The notes under the pieces were generated by a model. The model made no database searches. It was given only the letters and a program-made list of their open reading frames with translations, and was not told where the DNA came from. DNA of 43,524 nt, taken from assembly GCA_020847975.1 (NCBI GenBank), contig JADLBD010000055.1, positions 1 through 43,524 on the forward strand, given 5' to 3'. The translations under genes were made by a program, and so were the position numbers. Every line of letters starts with the position of its first letter. Position 1 is the first letter of the stretch. This document shows positions 1 to 8,187 of the stretch, piece by piece. Source of the DNA: Bryobacterales bacterium (GTDB lineage Bacteria > Acidobacteriota > Terriglobia > Bryobacterales > Bryobacteraceae).

Positions 1-20
1 CGCAACTGAACCAAAAGACG

Positions 21-38
21 GGGATATGATCATATCCC
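21..38. repeat. 18-bp perfect palindrome
   Basis: The sequence GGGATATGATCATATCCC is its own reverse complement over all 18 bases. It lies about 50 bp beyond the stop of the minus-strand ORF at 88-222. Read on that strand it is followed by a short T-rich stretch, so it could be a weak terminator hairpin. It could equally be a dimeric protein-binding site. Nothing here decides between these. Confidence 0.5.
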
Positions 39-87
39 GGCACTTTGGTTCCGCCGGAAAGGCCGGCCGAGCATCTATGTCGTTGAC

Positions 88-222
88 TCACTGCGACTTC
101 CCCGTCGTTGCAAAGTAGGCACGCCCAAATGGAATGGGGCTGAAAACAGGGCGCACTTCAGATGATGATTGAGCAAGGCCGAAATTCACGGCCAACAAAA
201 GAGCGGATGCATGCAGCTTCAT
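88..222 (-). CDS. Possible small secreted peptide or 5-prime gene remnant
   Basis: A 44-codon frame starts at an ATG (220-222 on the plus strand) behind a purine-rich AAGGAAGGAAG about ten bases upstream. The product begins MKLHASALLLAVNFGLAQ, which reads as a signal peptide (Lys near the start, hydrophobic core, Ala-Gln at a plausible cleavage site), followed by about 26 polar residues and a TGA. I recognise no family. It could be a real small exported peptide, or the 5-prime end of a decayed secreted-protein gene that continued to the left. The frame two bases over stays open to the window edge, which fits decay, but I found no homology to support it. Confidence 0.3.
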   Translation of the reverse strand: MKLHASALLLAVNFGLAQSSSEVRPVFSPIPFGRAYFATTGKSQ

Positions 223-598
223 TAACGGCACTTCCTTCCTTATTGTACAGTTTTACGGCAATTGACATGAACATGCAGAGACGCTGTTGATGACTGTTTG
301 GGAGGGCGTATGGGCCATTTCTCAACCGGCACGTCGACGGCCCTGCCGCGGCTGTGTTCCCAATGCGGAGGCTGCCACTGGCCAATGATGTCGAAAAGGG
401 CCGCCGAATGGGAGAGCCATGTCGTTCACCGCTATCTTTCCCCGGGAGGGATGAGCATTGAGGCAATCGATGGCGGCATACCAGACCCCGTACGCAGCGG
501 CCGGTGGGGTTGAATAATTGTCCCGTTCTCCGGCTTTAGCCAAGTGTTATGCCTGCGAAACATCCCATTGTTGTATTGTTGTCGAGAAGGACTTCCGG

Positions 599-1948
599 AT
601 GCACCGCAGAAAATTCTTCGGCACGATGATGGCGCCCCTGCCGGCGGCCCAAACACCGTCTCAGCGCCCGCCCAATATCCTCTTCGTCATCTTCGACAAG
701 TGCCGCACCGATGCCATCGGAGCGTACGGGGAACGCAAGTCGCAAACGCCGAACATCGACGCGCTCGCCGCATCGGGAATGCGCTTTGAGAACTGCTTCA
801 CCCCCCAAGCCCTCTGCGGTCCCGCACGCGCCTCCATTCTCACCGGGCTCTATCCTCACCGCCACGGATTGCGCCGCAACGTGTATCCCACAAAGCCCAG
901 CGCGATGAACAGCAACTACCAGGAAGCGATCCCCGATCCGTTCCGCGATACCAGATTCGATCTATGGGATAACTTCGTCTTTTATTTGAGCAACGCCGGA
1001 TACACCACCGGGGCCATCGGGAAGTGGCACCTCGGGCCGGGCAATCCGGGCTTCTTTGACTATTTCAAAGGTTTCAACTCCACCCTCCGCCATTGGATCG
1101 GCGAGCCGCATCACTCGCGCTACCGCCCCGACGTGCATACCGAGTTGGGTGTGCGCTTCATCGAACAACATGCGGGCGACCCGTTCTTTCTCTATCAGTC
1201 CTACTACGCGCCCCATGAGCCCCTCGATCCGCCGGCTGAATTTCTCGAAAAGCATCGCGGCGAAGAACACGCCGCCTATCACGCCGCCGTGTCGAACCTC
1301 GACTGGAATGTAGGCCGCCTCGTGGAGACTTTGCTAAGAAAGAACATCCTCGACGATACGCTGATCATCGTCACCACCGAGCATGGCCGTAGCTGGCAGC
1401 CGCGCCCCGGAACAGCCGAGGGCATGTGCACCGCCTACGAGGAAAGCTCGCGCATCCCTCTCATCCTCCGCTATCCCAGGCTGCTTCCATCCGGTGGCGT
1501 CTGGCGCTCCGGTGTCTCCCTCGTCGATCTCGCGCCAACCATCCTCGAGACAGCCGGCGTCCAGGCAGTGAAAGGCGGCATTCTGGATCCCTCGGGAGGA
1601 TCCATCTTCCAGGGACACAGCCTGATTGGCCAGATCCGCGCGGGCAACGATACCTGGCGCGGGCCCATCGTGATGGAAAACATCCCGCAGGCTGCCATCG
1701 ACGGCTCACTCTATGAGGAGCGGGCCCTGCGTACGGAGCGCTACAAGCTCATCCTGCGCAAATTCGACAACCGCCCGGAACTGCGCCCCGGCGAGTTATA
1801 CGACTTGCAGAACGACCCCAGGGAAGAGCGCAATCTCTATTCCCGCTCGCCGGCCCTGGTGCGGCAGTTGGCAGGCCGGCTTGCCGGCTGGGGACGCCAG
1901 TATCAGGACCCGCTTTCGGTGGAACTGGGCGCTTGGGCCACTGCCTGA
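599..1948 (+). CDS. Type I sulfatase, arylsulfatase A-like, exported
   Basis: The 449-residue product is a sulfatase of the alkaline-phosphatase superfamily, hydrolysing sulfate esters. The signature CGPARASILTG (residues 73-83) fits CxPxR, so Cys73 should be converted to formylglycine. The metal-binding start NILFVIFDKCRTDA (26-39), GKWHLG and the APHEP loop are all present. I chose the ATG at 599 because AGAAGGA lies seven bases upstream; an in-frame TTG at 518 has no ribosome site. The N-terminus MHRRKFFGTMMAPLPAAQ resembles a short Tat-type leader, so a periplasmic location is likely. The substrate cannot be read from sequence. No formylglycine-generating enzyme is encoded in the window. 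Confidence 0.93.
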   Translation: MHRRKFFGTMMAPLPAAQTPSQRPPNILFVIFDKCRTDAIGAYGERKSQTPNIDALAASGMRFENCFTPQALCGPARASILTGLYPHRHGLRRNVYPTKPSAMNSNYQEAIPDPFRDTRFDLWDNFVFYLSNAGYTTGAIGKWHLGPGNPGFFDYFKGFNSTLRHWIGEPHHSRYRPDVHTELGVRFIEQHAGDPFFLYQSYYAPHEPLDPPAEFLEKHRGEEHAAYHAAVSNLDWNVGRLVETLLRKNILDDTLIIVTTEHGRSWQPRPGTAEGMCTAYEESSRIPLILRYPRLLPSGGVWRSGVSLVDLAPTILETAGVQAVKGGILDPSGGSIFQGHSLIGQIRAGNDTWRGPIVMENIPQAAIDGSLYEERALRTERYKLILRKFDNRPELRPGELYDLQNDPREERNLYSRSPALVRQLAGRLAGWGRQYQDPLSVELGAWATA

Positions 1949-1999
1949 CGCGCCGCAACAGACCCTAGCCGCCGCCGGAATTCAGAAAGGAATAGGCGC

Positions 2000-2182
2000 T
2001 CAGCGGATGGGTTTTAGCGCGGCGATGGCATCTTCAGTGTATTCGATTTCGCCGTCCCAATACTTCACGATCACATCCAGGTTGATCTCGATCCACTGCT
2101 TCAGCAGAGCCAAATCATGTGCGCTCATCTTCCCCTGGCCAACGACATGAACATCGGGCCTAAGGGCTATTGATATCAACTC
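2000..2182 (-). pseudogene. C-terminal fragment of a small conserved protein, abutting pcm
   Basis: Directly after the pcm stop codon, and in the same frame, 60 sense codons follow before a TGA. They include SIALRPDVHVV and, later, KQWIEINLDVIVKYWDGEI and DAIAALKPI. This has the composition of a real protein C-terminus. From memory it resembles the tails of small uncharacterised proteins of the DUF4160 type, but the family is uncertain. The only in-frame ATG (plus-strand 2126-2128) leaves 42 residues and has no properly spaced ribosome site. The likeliest reading is the 3-prime remnant of a gene cut at its junction with pcm; a tiny functional ORF is the alternative. Confidence 0.5.
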
Positions 2183-2869
2183 TTATCGCTTGGTGCCACG
2201 CACCATGGGGACAAAACTGACCGGCACGGTCGCCCGCACGCGGACCGAGCCGTCCGCCCGCTTCTCGAGCACAACCAGTTGCTGGTACTCCGTACCGCCG
2301 ACGGGGGCCACCATCTTTCCGCCGGGCTTCAATTGATCCACCAGCGCCGGCGGAATTTCCGGCGGCGCCGCGGTGAGCATGATGCGGTCAAACGGAGATG
2401 CTTCCGGCCAGCCCAGATACCCATCGCCGTGTTTCACGGTGACGTTCCGGTATCCCAGGCGTTCCAGTATTGTTTGCGCCGATCGGGCAAGTTCGGGAAC
2501 GATTTCAATCGTGTACAGCTTACGCACCAGCGGTGACAGCACCGCCGCCTGATATCCCGAACCCGTGCCGATTTCCAGAACATTCATATCCCGGTCAACG
2601 TCCAGCATCTCCGTCATGAGAGCAACGATGTAGGGTTGCGAAATTGTCTGGCCGTAGCCGATCGGCAACGGCCGGTCTTCGTAGGCGTGAGCCTGGAGTT
2701 CCGATGGCACGAACTGATGCCGGGGCGTATTGCGCAATACCTCGAGAACTCCGCGGTCCTTGATCCCCCGGGCTTCAATCTGTTCGCGCACCATTTGATG
2801 ACGTGCTTTCTCCCGTGAGTCCGCGGTAAAAAGCAGTGCAAGCGCAATGCAGACTACTACGTATCTCAC
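2183..2869 (-). CDS. pcm: Protein-L-isoaspartate O-methyltransferase, exported form
   Basis: The product (about 228 residues) methylates L-isoaspartyl groups in damaged proteins using S-adenosylmethionine. Family motifs are clear: RHQFVP, the substrate loop PLPIGYGQTISQPYIVA, the SAM-binding LEIGTGSGYQAAVL, and LKPGGKMVAPVG near the end. Unlike the cytoplasmic enzyme it starts with a hydrophobic leader (RYVVVCIALALLFTADS), so it is probably exported or membrane-anchored. I prefer the GTG at 2869 to a TTG at 2887: it gives a compact signal peptide, and a CATACT hexamer lies exactly six bases upstream, suggesting a leaderless transcript. It is divergent from the permease, with the start codons 52 bp apart. 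Confidence 0.9.
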   Translation of the reverse strand: MRYVVVCIALALLFTADSREKARHQMVREQIEARGIKDRGVLEVLRNTPRHQFVPSELQAHAYEDRPLPIGYGQTISQPYIVALMTEMLDVDRDMNVLEIGTGSGYQAAVLSPLVRKLYTIEIVPELARSAQTILERLGYRNVTVKHGDGYLGWPEASPFDRIMLTAAPPEIPPALVDQLKPGGKMVAPVGGTEYQQLVVLEKRADGSVRVRATVPVSFVPMVRGTKR

Positions 2870-2875
2870 ACCTTC

Positions 2876-2881
2876 AGTATG
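2876..2881 (-). promoter_or_regulatory. Candidate -10 element of pcm
   Basis: On the minus strand CATACT (4 of 6 matches to TATAAT) ends six bases before the GTG of pcm. That spacing would put the transcription start at the start codon. No good -35 is visible, so this is suggestive only. Confidence 0.3.
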
Positions 2882-2909
2882 GCGCAACGTGCCGTAGTGG
2901 GCATGCGGC

Positions 2910-2915
2910 TACAAT
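2910..2915 (+). promoter_or_regulatory. Candidate -10 element of the permease operon
   Basis: TACAAT ends six bases before the ATG at 2922, and no Shine-Dalgarno sequence occurs in the short leader. This fits a leaderless transcript starting at the A of the ATG. The -35 region is poor. Confidence 0.4.
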
Positions 2916-2921
2916 AAGCAA

Positions 2922-4325
2922 ATGGCGCAACAACGGGCGGCTGCCCGAGGGTCTACAACCGAGGTGACGGAAGGTCTGCTCCGGCAGCTTGGCGTCTTCA
3001 GCGCTGCCGCGCTCGTGGTGTCGAACATGATCGGCACCGGCATCTTCACCACCAGCGGATTTCTCGCCGGCCAGCTCGGCGCTCCATCACTTGTCCTGGG
3101 CATCTGGCTCGTGGGAGCGCTCTGCGCCCTCACAGGCGCTTTCTGTTACTCCGAATTGGGAGTAAACTTCCCGAGCTCGGGCGGCGAGTATGTCTACCTG
3201 ACAAACGCCTACGGCCCCTCCTGGGGCTTCATGACCGGCTGGATCTCATTTGTCGCGGGATTCTCGGCCCCCATCGCAGCCGCCGCATTGGCCTTCGCCG
3301 ATTACCTCGGCTACTTCTTCCCCGCCCTCAAACAGGAGAACGCCCAGTTTGCGCTGAACCTGGGCGCCTGGACCCTGAAGTTCGGCGGCGCCCAACTTGC
3401 CGCCTGCGGCCTCATCGTGTTCCTTACGCTCCTGAATTTATTCGGGGTCCAGCGCGTGGCCCGGTTCCAGAACGTATTCACAGGACTGAAAGTGACGGTC
3501 ATCGTGTCGTTCATCGTTCTCGGATTCACCGCCGGAACGGGCGACTGGAGCCACTTCCACCAGGCCGCCGTGCGCACCTCCACCTCGCCCATCCTTTCGC
3601 AGTTCGCCATCAGCCTCTTCTGGATCTACGGCAGCTATAGCGGCTGGAACGCAGCCACATATGTTGCCGAAGAGTTGAAGAAGCCGGAGCGCACGCTGCC
3701 GCTGGCGCTGACCGCGGGCACTGTCCTCGTAGCCGCCCTCTACTTCGCGCTCAACGCGGTATTCATCTACGGCGTGCCGCTCGAAACCATGAAAGGGCAA
3801 ATCGCCATCGGCTCCCTCGTAGCCACCCATCTCTTCGGCCCGGAGATGGCGAGCCTGTTCGGAGCGCTCATGGCGCTCTCCCTCGTTTCGACGGTCAACG
3901 CCATGGTGACCATCGGCCCCCGCGTCTACTACGCCATGGCCAAGAATCGCGCCTTCTTCGCCTCCGCGGCAAAGGTGGACCCGCGCTGGCACACCCCCGT
4001 GAACGCCATCGTCTGGCAGGGTATGGCTTCCATCCTCATGACATTCGTACCCTTCGGAAACCTCTTCTTCTACATCTCGCTGACCCTGAATCTCTCCGCC
4101 GGGCTGTCCGTCGCGTCGCTGTTCGTATTCCGGAAACGGCAAGGGTGGCGCCGGCTGCCCGTGGTGAACTTCGCCTACCCGCTGATGCCCGGCTTCTTTC
4201 TGCTGGTAAGTGCGTGGATGTACTATGTGGGCATCACCCTCGAGCCGGTCGTTTCCCTCGCCACCGCTTTGACTGTCGGTGTAGGCGCGCTCATCTATCA
4301 TTTCCGCATCCGCCATGCCAACTGA
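2922..4325 (+). CDS. APC-family amino acid permease
   Basis: The 467-residue protein is a membrane transporter of the amino acid-polyamine-organocation superfamily, with about twelve hydrophobic segments. The first-helix signature MIGTGIFTTSGFLA, with the unwound GTGIF substrate and ion site, is present, as is the SELGVNFPSSGGEY loop typical of LAT/YfnA-like exchangers. There is no export signal, as expected for this fold. The substrate cannot be told from sequence. The ATG at 2922 lacks a ribosome site but has a -10-like hexamer six bases upstream. It heads a plus-strand run with folD (14-bp gap) and the enolase-like gene; no metabolic link between the three is obvious. Confidence 0.92.
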   Translation: MAQQRAAARGSTTEVTEGLLRQLGVFSAAALVVSNMIGTGIFTTSGFLAGQLGAPSLVLGIWLVGALCALTGAFCYSELGVNFPSSGGEYVYLTNAYGPSWGFMTGWISFVAGFSAPIAAAALAFADYLGYFFPALKQENAQFALNLGAWTLKFGGAQLAACGLIVFLTLLNLFGVQRVARFQNVFTGLKVTVIVSFIVLGFTAGTGDWSHFHQAAVRTSTSPILSQFAISLFWIYGSYSGWNAATYVAEELKKPERTLPLALTAGTVLVAALYFALNAVFIYGVPLETMKGQIAIGSLVATHLFGPEMASLFGALMALSLVSTVNAMVTIGPRVYYAMAKNRAFFASAAKVDPRWHTPVNAIVWQGMASILMTFVPFGNLFFYISLTLNLSAGLSVASLFVFRKRQGWRRLPVVNFAYPLMPGFFLLVSAWMYYVGITLEPVVSLATALTVGVGALIYHFRIRHAN

Positions 4326-4339
4326 TTTCTTCTTGCGAA

Positions 4340-5275
4340 ATGCCAACCATACTCGACGGTAAACAAGTACGCGACGCCATCCTGGCTTCGCTGCGGCCAA
4401 GAATCGCCGCGCTCGAAGAGGCCGAAATCACCCCCGGATTGGCTGTGGTCCTGGCGGGGGCGAATCCTGCCTCGGAAATCTATGTCCGCCACAAGGTCAA
4501 GGCGTGCGTAGATCTGGGCATCTACAGTGAGAAGCATCTTCCCACCGTCGACGTGACTACGGAAGAGATGCTGTTTCTCATCCGCTCGCTCAACGACCAG
4601 CCGCACATTGACGGCATCCTCGTGCAATTGCCTCTCCCGGATCACGTGGACGATCGCGAAATTCTAATGGCCGTTCATCCCCTAAAAGACGTGGACGGCT
4701 TCCACCCCATGAATGCCGGCAACCTGATGACCGGGCTGCCCGGCTTCCGTCCCTGCACTCCGGCGGGCATCATGCGGATGCTCGAGCATTACAAGATTCC
4801 CATAGCCGGCAAGCGCGCCGTCGTCATCGGGCGCAGCAACATCGTCGGAAAGCCCATGGCCATGATGCTGCTCCACGCCAACGCAACCGTCACCATCTGC
4901 CACTCGAAAACCGTCGGGCTGGCCGAGGAATGCCGGCGCGCCGATATCGTGGTCGCCGCCATCGGCAGGCCCGGATTCGTTACCCCGGACTTTGTGAACC
5001 CCGGGGCCGTTGTAATCGACGTGGGAATGAACCGCCTCCACGACCGGGAAAGCGTCGCCCGAATCTTCGAGGGAAACGAGAAAAAACTGGCCGATTTCGC
5101 GGCGAAAGGCACTGTGCTCGTGGGCGATGTTCATCCGGCGGTGTTCCGCGACTGCGCGGCTTATACACCCGTTCCCGGCGGCGTCGGCCTCCTCACCATT
5201 GCCATGCTGATGAGCAACACCGTGGAAAGCGCTGAACTGCGGCTCGCCCGGCGCCGCGGAACTTCGATATCGTAA
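4340..5275 (+). CDS. folD: Bifunctional methylene-THF dehydrogenase / methenyl-THF cyclohydrolase
   Basis: FolD interconverts 5,10-methylene-, 5,10-methenyl- and 10-formyl-tetrahydrofolate using NADP(H) in the cytoplasm. The start MPTILDGKQV is typical. Conserved blocks include YVRHKVKACVDLGI (with the catalytic lysine), DGILVQLPLP, PLKDVDGFHPMN, PCTPAGIMRML and the cofactor loop VVIGRSNIVGKPMA. The length of 311 residues is slightly above the usual 285-300 because of a C-terminal extension rich in Arg. I chose the ATG at 4340 from homology; longer in-frame starts would lie inside the permease gene. There is no clear ribosome site, so translation may be coupled to the permease stop 14 bp upstream. 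Confidence 0.96.
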   Translation: MPTILDGKQVRDAILASLRPRIAALEEAEITPGLAVVLAGANPASEIYVRHKVKACVDLGIYSEKHLPTVDVTTEEMLFLIRSLNDQPHIDGILVQLPLPDHVDDREILMAVHPLKDVDGFHPMNAGNLMTGLPGFRPCTPAGIMRMLEHYKIPIAGKRAVVIGRSNIVGKPMAMMLLHANATVTICHSKTVGLAEECRRADIVVAAIGRPGFVTPDFVNPGAVVIDVGMNRLHDRESVARIFEGNEKKLADFAAKGTVLVGDVHPAVFRDCAAYTPVPGGVGLLTIAMLMSNTVESAELRLARRRGTSIS

Positions 5276-5279
5276 ACGA

Positions 5280-6377
5280 ATGCGAATCCTCACCAGGCGG
5301 GAGTGGGCCGGACTCACCCTGGCCCCTTTGTTTGCGCGCGAGTTGCGGCTCTCGCGATTCGAAATTCAATCCGTGCGGGTGCCCTTCGCCGAGCGCGTGC
5401 GCGAGGCGTGGCTCGAAAGCTGGAAGCACCAAAAGCGCGACCAGACCGACTACGAATTGCACTTCGTGCGCCTCCACACCGATGACGGCCTGGTAGGCAT
5501 CGGCGAAGCGAAAATGCCCCGCGCCCAGGCGGAATCCGTCCTCCGCCGCATGATGGGGCGTCCCGCCGCGGAATTCGCCGGCGACGATTCCCTCCGCGGA
5601 ATCCTCATCGCCGTCTATGACCTGCTCGGCAAAGCGGCGGGAAAGCCGGTTTCCAAAATCCTTTCCCCTTCCGCAAAAGATCGCGTCATCCCCACCTGGT
5701 GGAGCCAGTGTTTTCCTCCCGCGGTCATGGCGTCAGAGGCGAAACTCGGCGCAAGCCTCGGATACCGCATCCACAAAGTAAAGGCCCGCCCCTGGCAGGA
5801 CCCCGTGGAACAGGCGGCGGCCATGTGCGCCGCCGTTCCCAATAATTTCCGCTTCTGGGCCGACGCCAATTCTTCCTGGGGAACCGTGGAGAAAACACTC
5901 GACGTCGCAACTCGCCTCGCGAAGTTTCCCAACTACTTCGCCATCGAGTCGCCGATTCCCAGAGCAAATGTCGATGGCTACCGGCAACTGCGCGGCAAAC
6001 TCCCTCTGAAACTCGCCGAGCATGTGGATGGCATCGATCTCGATCTGTGGATCCGCGAGAAGCTTATCGACGCCTGGATATCGGGATCGCCGAAACTGGG
6101 CCGCTACGTAAGCACGCTATCGCAGCGCGCCCTTGCGGCGAAAGCCCCCATCTGGATCGAGCACTCCATCGACAACGGCATCGCGCAGGTCTTCCAGGCG
6201 CACCAGGCGGCTGCCTATCCGGGAATTCAATACGTCATCAGCGTCACCAACGTGCTCGCCGACGATTGCATGGCGGAGCCGTTCACCGTGCGCGACGGCT
6301 TCTACCACATCCCGAACAAGCCGGGACTCGGCGTGACCCTGGATGAGGCCGCGCTCGAAAAATACCGCATCGCCTGA
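5280..6377 (+). CDS. Enolase-superfamily enzyme (mandelate racemase/muconate lactonizing type)
   Basis: The 365-residue product has the two-domain enolase-superfamily layout. The barrel carries a KVK motif for the catalytic base, FWADANSSW (Asp ligand), FAIESPIP (Glu ligand) and LAEHVDG (probable third ligand), all consistent with a Mg-dependent abstraction of a proton alpha to a carboxylate. The reaction and substrate are unknown; subgroup assignment would need structure-based alignment. The start MRILTRREWAGLTLAPLFA looks like a degenerate Tat leader, so export is possible. The gene begins four bases after folD ends, and its stop abuts the stop of the convergent isomerase gene. Confidence 0.85.
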   Translation: MRILTRREWAGLTLAPLFARELRLSRFEIQSVRVPFAERVREAWLESWKHQKRDQTDYELHFVRLHTDDGLVGIGEAKMPRAQAESVLRRMMGRPAAEFAGDDSLRGILIAVYDLLGKAAGKPVSKILSPSAKDRVIPTWWSQCFPPAVMASEAKLGASLGYRIHKVKARPWQDPVEQAAAMCAAVPNNFRFWADANSSWGTVEKTLDVATRLAKFPNYFAIESPIPRANVDGYRQLRGKLPLKLAEHVDGIDLDLWIREKLIDAWISGSPKLGRYVSTLSQRALAAKAPIWIEHSIDNGIAQVFQAHQAAAYPGIQYVISVTNVLADDCMAEPFTVRDGFYHIPNKPGLGVTLDEAALEKYRIA

Positions 6378-7217
6378 TCAGAGATCACACAGCGTTGTGG
6401 CTTCCTCGAGCGAAGCCAGCGGTGCGCGCTTCGGAATGAACTCGTGCGCGAAGTAGCCTTGAAAGCCCGTTTCGAGAATCCCCTTCACGATCGCGGGATA
6501 GTAAAGCTCCTGCGTGGTGTCAATCTCGTTACGCCCCGGCACGCCCCCCGTGTGAAAGTGCGCGTAGTACTGCCGGTTCTCCCGGATCGTGTGTATGACG
6601 TCGCCTTCCATGATCTGCATGTGGTAGATGTCGTACAGCAGCTTGACGCGCGGTGAATTCACACGCTTGCACATCTCCACGCCCCACCTCGAGTTGTCGC
6701 ACATGTAGTCCGGATGGTTCACCTTGCTGTTGAGCAGTTCCATGCAGACGTTGATGCCCAGGTCCTCGGCTTCCGCCTTCATCCTGTCGAGAAACGTGAC
6801 GCAATTGTCCATGCCCTCCGCATCGGACATCCCTTTGCGGTTCCCCGAAAAGATGATGATGTTGGGGACGTTTGCCGCCTTCGCCTTTTTATACATCTCC
6901 CGCAACTGGCTGCCGATCAGTTCGTGATTCTCCACCCGGTTGATCCCGTTGGGAATCGTCGAGACCCCCGATGCCATCGTCGGCATAAGCCCGTACTTCT
7001 GCACCACCGGCCATTCCTCCGGCGTCAGCAGATCGATGCCGAACAGTCCCATCTTCGCGGCCTCGCGCGCCAGATCCTCGAGCGGGATGTCCTTGTAACA
7101 CCAGCGGCAAACCGACTGCTTCAGGTTCCCCTTGCGTGCTTTCTTTGTAACGGCGCTCGCGGCCGAAAGTACAGCCGGAGCCGCAACGGAGGTTGTAGCG
7201 AATTTTCGGCGGGTCAT
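6378..7217 (-). CDS. Tat-exported sugar phosphate isomerase/epimerase-like TIM barrel
   Basis: The product (about 279 residues) belongs to the AP-endonuclease-2/hydroxypyruvate isomerase-like TIM barrels. After the leader MTRRKFATTSVAAPAVLSAA (a Tat pattern) come the family segments FGIDLLTPEEWPVVQKYGL, VCMELLNSK (metal Glu), LLYDIYHMQ (Asp and His), AHFHTGGVPGRNEID (His) and GYFAHEFIP (Glu), giving a full metal site. This suggests aldose-ketose isomerisation or epimerisation in the periplasm; the substrate is unknown. I prefer the ATG at 7217 to the one at 7235 because it gives a compact Tat leader and has TAAAAT eight bases upstream. Confidence 0.85.
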   Translation of the reverse strand: MTRRKFATTSVAAPAVLSAASAVTKKARKGNLKQSVCRWCYKDIPLEDLAREAAKMGLFGIDLLTPEEWPVVQKYGLMPTMASGVSTIPNGINRVENHELIGSQLREMYKKAKAANVPNIIIFSGNRKGMSDAEGMDNCVTFLDRMKAEAEDLGINVCMELLNSKVNHPDYMCDNSRWGVEMCKRVNSPRVKLLYDIYHMQIMEGDVIHTIRENRQYYAHFHTGGVPGRNEIDTTQELYYPAIVKGILETGFQGYFAHEFIPKRAPLASLEEATTLCDL

Positions 7218-7280
7218 CGCTTTGGATTTTATCATCGGGCAATGCGCGCGCGTACGATGCCCGCCCCTCCTACCGCGATT

Positions 7281-8090
7281 TCAATCGGCTTGAACGGATG
7301 CTCTGGCCCGGCCGGCCTTGAGTGGTTTCGTGCGTCCGCGCTGTAGCGCCTTCCGGACAGCCCGTTCCGCCCCGGTGAGCGCGCCGTCAATCGCAACTTC
7401 CGGCGCGCGATCCTGGTGTTCGAAAACTACGCTCGGAAAGCCGCTCAGGACTACTTTGACCCGGCATAATTGATCGACACCGCCGCGAGGCCCGTTCACG
7501 TCCTTCACACGGACACTGACACGTTCGACGGACGCCGCGAACTTTCCGAGTTTCGTGCCGAGCTTTCGTCGAATGTCCGCTTTGCTCTCCTCACTGAGAC
7601 TCACTCCCAAGACGCGGACATGGGCTGGAACCAGCGCCGGTCTTGCGCGGCCGGTTATCGGCTTGAGAGACCTGGGCAACTGGGCCGGGAAAGGCTCCCG
7701 CTTTCTACTTCCCGGTGTCTCGTGCGGCGAACGCGTTTCCCGGCTAAGCTCATCCAGAACGTCCGTGGCGGTTACGATTCCTACGAGCCGGCCGTCATCG
7801 ACAACCGGCAGGCAGCCGATTCTCCGCGCCAGCATCAAATCGGCCGCCTCGGTGAGCGTGGTTTCCGGTCCGGCGCTCACCACACGACGGCTCATCAGAT
7901 CACGAACAAGGCGGCCGGAATTGTCCGAACCATGCAGGTCCCGCTCGGAAAGTATCCCGGTAATACCCGCCTTCGCCACAACCACCAGGTGATGGATACG
8001 ACGGCGCTTCATCGTGGTCCAGGCAACACTCGCTGTTTCCGTGGGTCCGATGGTAATGACGCCGGTTCTCATGATTTCGTGAAGCTGCAT
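7281..8090 (-). CDS. CBS-pair protein fused to a ribosome-hibernation (HPF/RaiA-like) domain
   Basis: The 269-residue protein has two CBS motifs at roughly residues 6-118 (GITGILSERDL and GRLVGIVTATDVL mark their ends), a linker rich in Pro, Arg and Lys, and a C-terminal domain of about 100 residues. That domain reads like HPF/RaiA: HVRVLGVSLSEE, RVSVRVKDVNGPRGGVDQ and a tail ending in AERAVRKALQRG. CBS pairs usually bind adenine nucleotides, and HPF domains bind the 30S decoding region and silence ribosomes. A nucleotide-gated hibernation factor is therefore a reasonable inference, not a demonstrated function. AAAGGAT eight bases upstream fixes the ATG at 8090. It lies between the GMC oxidoreductase and isomerase genes on the same strand. 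Confidence 0.82.
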   Translation of the reverse strand: MQLHEIMRTGVITIGPTETASVAWTTMKRRRIHHLVVVAKAGITGILSERDLHGSDNSGRLVRDLMSRRVVSAGPETTLTEAADLMLARRIGCLPVVDDGRLVGIVTATDVLDELSRETRSPHETPGSRKREPFPAQLPRSLKPITGRARPALVPAHVRVLGVSLSEESKADIRRKLGTKLGKFAASVERVSVRVKDVNGPRGGVDQLCRVKVVLSGFPSVVFEHQDRAPEVAIDGALTGAERAVRKALQRGRTKPLKAGRARASVQAD

Positions 8091-8187
8091 GGATAGATCC
8101 TTTATTGACCAGATTAACGCATTTTCATATTCCACCGTCTGACATGAGGTGTGGCCGCATCCGCCCCGCTGTCGAAGTCTGAAGCTC

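Larger units (their letters stand above)
1..598. other. Gene-poor left edge
   Basis: I see no confident gene upstream of the sulfatase. The stretch holds a perfect palindrome (21-38), a possible short secreted-peptide ORF on the minus strand (88-222) and a plus-strand open frame at 310-513. The last has a CxxCxxC-like cluster and a GGAGGG three bases before its ATG, but resembles no family I recognise, so I do not call it a gene. Confidence 0.5.

Noticed and set aside
310..513. Plus-strand frame with LCSQCGGCH, preceded by GGAGGG
   Set aside because: The ribosome site is only three bases from the ATG, composition is not protein-like after the Cys cluster, and no family is recognisable.
3438..4400. 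Long minus-strand open frame opposite the permease
   Set aside because: High-GC shadow frame, rich in Gly, Glu, Arg and His with no motifs; similar antisense frames opposite the histidine kinase and RuvB genes were dismissed for the same reason.
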